The notes beneath the pieces are model-generated. The model was not told where the DNA came from and did not search any database. It worked only from the letters and a program-made list of their open reading frames with translations. Made by a program: the position numbers and the translations under genes. Below, piece after piece: positions 58,740 through 64,000 of a stretch of 64,000 nucleotides of DNA. The stretch lies in contig CM060177.1 in NCBI GenBank assembly GCA_030549775.1, positions 94,918,236 through 94,982,235 on the forward strand, given 5' to 3'. The stretch's first letter is position 1; each line of letters starts with the position of its first letter. This DNA is from Tamarix chinensis (Eukaryota > Streptophyta > Magnoliopsida > Caryophyllales > Tamaricaceae).

Positions 58740-59300
58740 ATGGAGAATGCTCATTGGTAAGAAGTGAAGTGGATTATGAAGTATTGTAAGTGCACTACAT
58801 CAACTTGTATAGAGTATGGGAGATCATTTGATTCACTGGTTAGGTTTGTGGACTCTGATTATGGCGGATACCTTGATAAAAGGAGATCCACCGATGGATA
58901 TTTTTTTTTCTTAGTGGTACAACTATTAGTTAGAGATCTTACTTGTAGGAGGTGATGGTCTTGTCCACTAGTGAGGTAGATTATATGACTATAATAGAGG
59001 TTGTTGAGGAACCCTTGTGGCTTGTTGGTTTAGTACATGAGCTGAGGCTTGGTCATGATTCTCTAATTATTCAAGGTGATAGCCAAAGTGTTATCTATTT
59101 ATTGAAAAATCATAATTTTTTCCATTATTGAACAAAGTACAATGACATCAGGTACCACTTTCTCCAAGATACTATTACTATTAGCCAAGTTGTGTTGGAT
59201 AATTTGGGTACTTTAGATAGTCTGACAGAGATGCTAATGAATCCAAAAACTATTGGCAAGTTTGAGTATTTCTCAGACTTGATCAGTGTTCATAGGTTAT
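58740..59300 (+). pseudogene. Element K RNase H, decayed
   Basis: VKWIMKYCKCT, then FVDSDYGGYLDKRRSTDGYFF (58848-58910), match the copia RNase H start (FxDSDxAGxxDxRRSTxGY). A STSEVDYM-like stretch (about 58970) matches the next conserved motif. Stops interrupt. Confidence 0.8.
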
Positions 59301-59395
59301 GAGGTTGTTTATTGAACTAGGGTTTTTTCTTGTATTGGTCTTTCCGTGCCATGTGTCATAAATACTATGTTAAGGTGGAGAATTGTGAGCTTTGA

Positions 59396-59889
59396 CTATG
59401 TACTTGATGCACAACATAACATTATTTTGGTTTATGCGGGTGCTAGAGAGGTTTGAATGGTGAGTTTTGTGAGAATCACAAGGAGCCCGTGTTTATCCAC
59501 ACGGATCGTGTTTTCTCACAAAATGTTTTGATGATGAGTTTTGGGCTAAAAATCAAGAGTAAGGAAAAAACAGGAGGTTCCATGTTTTCTAAGTACTGAC
59601 CGTGTTTTTACTACTTTATGAAACATGTTGTTTTGATCGATAGGATTTTATTAGATATAAAAGAGATATGATAAAATCCTATCCATGAAGTATTGCAAGC
59701 TAATTTCTTCTTCTTCTCTATAAAATTCTCCATTGTCAAAGAATAATAGATTTATGTAATTGGTTAATTGATTTGTTTAGTCCTCTTGTAATTACAGAAG
59801 TGCACAAATGAATATCTTTTTTCCCTTAATTATTCTGTCTTACGATTCTAGATTTGGTTTTAGATCCATTCAATCCACGTTATTATGCA
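59396..59889 (+). mobile_element. Element K, 3' LTR
   Basis: Preceded by AAGGTGGAGAATTG, a copia-type polypurine tract. It starts TGAGCTTTGAC and ends TATTATGCA, then ATAGA. The 5' LTR is 552 bp and this one 494 bp, with many substitutions and indels between them, so the element is old. Confidence 0.8.
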
Positions 59890-61932
59890 ATAGAATATCA
59901 TGTAATAACTTGTTTATGTTTGGAATCATCAAAACATATGTAAACCCAACAAGTTATCCTTTTTTAAATGATTACAAACATTAAGCAGAATTCCTTTGAA
60001 ATTGTTTAGGGAGCACTCATAGAGGATCAAACACATCACAACAACTTATGAGATAAAGAAAAAGATTTAATGTTATGCAACTAATGTCACTCCTACTAAT
60101 TTAAGAAAAAATTAATCTCGAGACTAACCTATGAAAAATAACCTAGAAATATGCATAAAGACATAAAAGTCACACACTCTTCCTTTTGGCATCATCAACA
60201 AGGTTTGGAAATAGATCACACATAGTGATAACATCCATGTAGCTACAATAATCCTGTGGATAGGTAGTTAATAAACATAAAGATATTAAGCTTAACAACA
60301 AATAACCATATTCATAATCAAGAAATACTCTATAGATCAATAATATAAGTACTAAAGAAAAACATAAGATTATTCAAAGTGGTGCCCAATATACAGGTCA
60401 AAACATAGAATGGAAATAGGAGAGGGATTTAGGGTGAGGGGGTGTAGTTAGAATTTTGAAGGATTTCATGGTCTATAAGCATAACTTCTTATCCATTCAC
60501 TTTGGTACGCCCTCACCAAACTTGTCTTCTTCATTATTGGAAGTGTCCTCAGTAGTAAAATCACTAGGGGATCAGGAATGGAAGCCACTCATGGAACATA
60601 CCTCACCATCTATACACCAACTTTAATTTATGCCTCCATCCATATGATTTTTCCCTTACTTCCTTTTTTCCTATGAATATGATTGACATATGAACTAACA
60701 ACCTTAATTGTGTAAAATAATTTAGTATTCATTATTCCTAGAACAAAGCTAAGTCCCAAAACTATTTTTGTTTGATCCTTTAGTTCACTCTCATATATAC
60801 TTATGCCATTTAGTGTAATAATAAAAATAGTATTTTTTTTAACTTAGTACTTTTGATTCAACCAATCTTGACTTAAAATTACTAAAACATGCATATGAGC
60901 CATCCTCTATAAGGAAATCAATGGGTTGGAACTTCCATGACGTTGGACATAAGCTTCAACATTAGACAAGCTAAATTAATTTGCCTCTTATTTCTAAGGT
61001 AATACATTGATGCAGGAGCATCTCAAATTTAGTATCATAATCTATCCATTAATTTCCCTACGTTTGAGAACAAAACCCTTCTTACTTGGAAAAATTAATT
61101 ATCTATCAAACTATAGCCATGCAAGTTATTTAAAATTCCCTCTCTCATTTTTCTCCAAAAAACAACAAAAATAAGCTAGCTATAAGCCACGATTTTCATG
61201 ACTTTACCCCCTCCATTTTAAGCCTTATTTTCCTTACTAATTTTAGCACCTAAAACCTGTAAAACACATCCATAGAAAACCACCCTAGAAGCTACAAATT
61301 TTAGTCACAAGTCACTTTCACTTGGGTGATAAGTCATTTTAAGCACTTGGGAAGACCAATGTAGATTTGAGGAAAAGTAAGGAAGGCTAAAATACTTTCC
61401 TTACTTCTTTCTATTGCTTACAACATTGAAAGGGGTCATTTTATCTTTCCTTTTAAGTAGTATTTTTGTTGTAACTTTTAGCATATTGATTAGGAGTTTC
61501 AAAAATTAGCTTAATCACTCCCCCGATAATCGAAACACATGGGCTGAGCATAAGTATTAATTTTCATCCCTATGTTAGGCTTTAATGCATGCATTAGTTG
61601 GTTAAGTTGTAATATTTTGTCCTAAACTTATTCAATAAGTGTTAGGGTGGCATGAAATAAAAGGAAACAACTTACTTTTGGCTACTATATTTTCTATCAA
61701 AACCTAAGAGGTCATCTTTAATTCTCACGTGTAAGATTTTGAAGATTCGTTGTAAACTCTTACAAGATTTATCCTAAGCATTAAATACCTTAGGTGTTTT
61801 TTTAAGTATTGATTCAAGGAGATACCAAGAATATCCCTTGTTTATACCTCTTGTTTTATTTATTTATTATTATTCTACATTTAAGAACACTGAACCCAAG
61901 GAAGACCAAAGTGAGATCTCATATGTATCAAC
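59890..61932 (+). mobile_element. Upstream region of element L, probably including its 5' LTR
   Basis: No coding sequence. The final part has a leader-like C/T-rich stretch (61680-61900) and ends at GTATCA just before a primer-binding-like site, so a 5' LTR should end at about 61930. I could not find where it begins; 59900-61400 shows no recognised feature. Confidence 0.35.
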
Positions 61933-61946
61933 TTAGTATCAAAGCT
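61933..61946 (+). promoter_or_regulatory. Primer-binding site of element L
   Basis: TTAGTATCAAAGCT resembles the initiator-Met site TTGGTATCAGAGCC with transitions. Confidence 0.55.
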
Positions 61947-62097
61947 TAGGTTATATAGACTTGGGTCTTATCTTATCTTATTTTATACCTTTTCTAAACC
62001 AAACACATATTATTCTAGCCTAATACCATTCAAAACCTACATATTTTTTCCCTCAACCAAATCCTGTTTCATATTTGCAATCCTTTAATTTTTAATG

Positions 62098-62930
62098 GGA
62101 GACCAAGCATTAGCAAAAGGGTTGAGCCTTGAGGGAAAAAATTGATAAGAGATTGAGTTATTGAGCCCCTTCAAAATGATATGACAATATTACTTGATAT
62201 CTTGGAGACACTAACTCCTATTATGAACCAAAATCCCCCAATAATACCGCCTCCACTTAGAGAACCAAATATGAGTGTTTCAAAGTTGCAGATAGTGAAG
62301 GTAATGAGAACTCATCCTCAAGTGAGTCCTCTATGGAACCAATGAGGATGAATAATAAAAAGAGAGAACTTTAATGATGTTAATGCCAAGACTTTGGAGT
62401 TTGAGGGTAACCACAATCTCGGATACTTTACAGAATGGGAGTTGGTATGTAGTATATTGTTTGAAGCTATGGGGTACATCGACACCAAAGCCTTAAAGGT
62501 GGAAGTTCTTAAAATTATAGGCCATGCTTTATTGTGGTGGGAGGGTGCAGTTAAAAGAGGAGAAATAAGGAAATTTTGATCATTAAATCTTTGATGAAAG
62601 TGAAAAAGTTGATGAATGAGAGACTTATTCCTTCATCTTTTGCTCAAACTTATACAATAAAATATAATATTTGAAATAATGATCCTTGTGTGAAAAAGAG
62701 TACATTAGATAGTTTTAAAAAATCTCCATGAGGCTTGGTTGGGATGATCTAGAAGAGTATACTATGTATAGTTTTCTTAGAGGAATTTGGCAAGACCTAG
62801 CTAGGGAATTAGAGATGCATAGATAATATACCTTGGATGCTATTTTTCACCTAGCCATTAAGGTAGGAAAAAAGAAAAAGAAAAAGAGAAGAGGGTCATA
62901 AGGTATGGAGGTCCAAAAAAGTTTCTATAG
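62098..62930 (+). pseudogene. Element L gag (Ty3/gypsy), decayed
   Basis: An MGDQALAKG start (62096) is soon broken by stops. The conserved gag block is open at 62394-62579: LEFEGNHNLGYFTEWE, then KALKVEVLKIIGHALLWWE, matching the plant chromovirus pattern (F-x-G, FLEW, then LxxxALxWWE). A following MNERLIPSSF segment (62613) matches the next helix. Later stops prevent a full product. Confidence 0.7.
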
Positions 62931-63229
62931 CATCAAGAAAGATTCCTCCACCATTTAAATTTCCTTCCACACCACTGACAAAAGATGTGAGGAGAAAGGG
63001 AGTGGTAGTTGAAAACAAGTCTAAGAGTGTTAGGTAAGTGTTAAGGCTTAGGAAACTATAAAAATAAGTTTCCTAACAAAAGGGTGATGCCCATGGTGGA
63101 TTTTGAGGAAGCCAACCAAGAGTATAATTGTGAATAAAGGAAGAAGTCACAACCATGAATGAAGAAGAAGAGTTTACACGATTAGATGTAGGAGTCCTTG
63201 ATGATTACAAAGTTGTTTCATACGATAGA

Positions 63230-63760
63230 GGCTAAATTGGTTGGTTCATAAAGAGTAAACATTTTCCAAACCAAGTGTACCATACTTGGCAAAATATTTT
63301 CTCTTGTTGTGGACGGAGGGAGTTTTACTAATGTTACATCTTACACCTTAGTAGAGAAGCTTCGTATTCCTACTTCAAAGTATGATAAGCCATACAAGCT
63401 ATAATGGCTTAGTGATGGTGATATGGTAGAGGTGAAAAAGAAAGTGAAAGTGCAATTATTTATTAGAAAGACCTATCATAATGAGGTGGTGTGTAATGGG
63501 GTTCAAATGGATTCTTCTTATTTTCTTTTAGAGTGGCCTTGAAAATTTGATAGAAATATCATACATGATGGAAGGAGGAATACCTATTGTTTGAATTTTT
63601 CTGAGAAGGAGATTGTTCATATACCTTTGACTACTTGGTATAGTAAAATTTATATGAGTTGTAAAAATTCTTTTCCCATAGGTGAAAAATTTATAGATAA
63701 GGCCTTAGTAAAGGGTAAAGTAATATACTCATCATTGTAGTTAGATGATAATGAGTGAAG
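63230..63760 (+). pseudogene. Element L protease, decayed
   Basis: The segment from NIFQTKCTILGK to VVDGGSFTNV has an intact DGGS (63312-63323), the usual active site in this gypsy group. LVEKL, PTSKYDKPYKL and a HDGRRNTYCL segment follow in family order, with stops (for example after KL at about 63402 and WP at about 63540). Confidence 0.75.
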
Positions 63761-64000
63761 GGTTTGTCATGAGCCAGGTTAGGGAACTGTTAGAGGAGTT
63801 TGATGATATATTCTCTAATGATTTACCCATGTATTAAAACCCATTAGATACATAGAGCACCAAATATACTTTATACCCGACACTACACTTCTTAATAAGG
63901 CATCCTATCGGTGTAATCCTAATGAAGCATTGTAGTTTAAAAGGTAAGTGGATGAATTGTTGTCCAAGGGTTTAATAAGGGAGTCCCTTAGCACTTGTGT
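63761..64000 (+). pseudogene. Element L reverse transcriptase start, cut by window edge
   Basis: IEHQIYFIPDTTLLNKASYR (63856-63915) and ELLSKGLIRESLS (63956-63994) mark the beginning of the gypsy RT. The remainder lies outside the window. Confidence 0.75.

Overview
The window is nuclear DNA of a flowering plant. It is AT-rich, full of LTR retrotransposons, hAT-type DNA transposons and microsatellites, and contains one clearly intact host gene. That gene encodes an ALOG/LSH family transcription regulator (49540-50235, +). Nothing bacterial, organellar, CRISPR-like or rRNA/tRNA was seen. The species cannot be named from the sequence.

Layout (the letters are my own element names). 1-461: minus-strand Ty1/copia LTR (J), cut by the window edge. 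462-45490: a nest of Ty3/gypsy LTR elements. G (minus-strand LTR, 44255-45490) is the outermost visible layer. It is followed inwards by H, a plus-strand LTR in pieces 462-1780, 4138-4725, 10550-10624 and 43504-44254. H carries three insertions: a hAT-like element (1789-4129), the 5.8-kb solo LTR A (4731-10544) and the large element F (10630-43498). F has long LTRs (10630-15113 and 40382-43498) and a decayed gag-pol split by two further insertions. The first is solo LTR D (minus; 16600-16921 and 23922-about 26270), which holds solo LTR C (plus; 16927-19778 and 23813-23916), which holds solo LTR B (minus; 19779-23807). The second is element E (26912-37896), with both LTRs and a decayed gag-pol, itself hit by a 370-bp hAT MITE (33690-34059). 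The order rests on target-site duplications (TSDs) read directly: CAAGG for A, TGTAA for C, TGGTG for B, ATACC/TTACC for F, GTCTCTCC for the MITE and TATACACA/TGTACACA for the hAT-like element.

45491-49539 is AT-rich spacer with a decayed transposon-like ORF, AT and CA microsatellites, a probable CACTA transposon end (48242) and the upstream region of the ALOG gene. 50236-54883 is gene-poor; it has one possible LTR fragment and a degenerate minisatellite. 54884-59889 is a decayed Ty1/copia element (K) with both LTRs. 59890-64000 holds the 5' part of another Ty3/gypsy element (L), cut by the window edge inside reverse transcriptase.

None of the retroelement reading frames is intact; stops, frameshifts and lost catalytic residues are frequent. 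No undescribed protein system is evident. The most unusual signal is in the LTRs. Seven LTR copies from six otherwise divergent elements (A, B, C, D, E and H) keep the same order of parts: a short ACTTAAAGTGGAAGA-like box, then (in at least A, B, C and E) an element-specific minisatellite, then a GTAC-centred inverted repeat. This looks like a conserved non-coding cassette.
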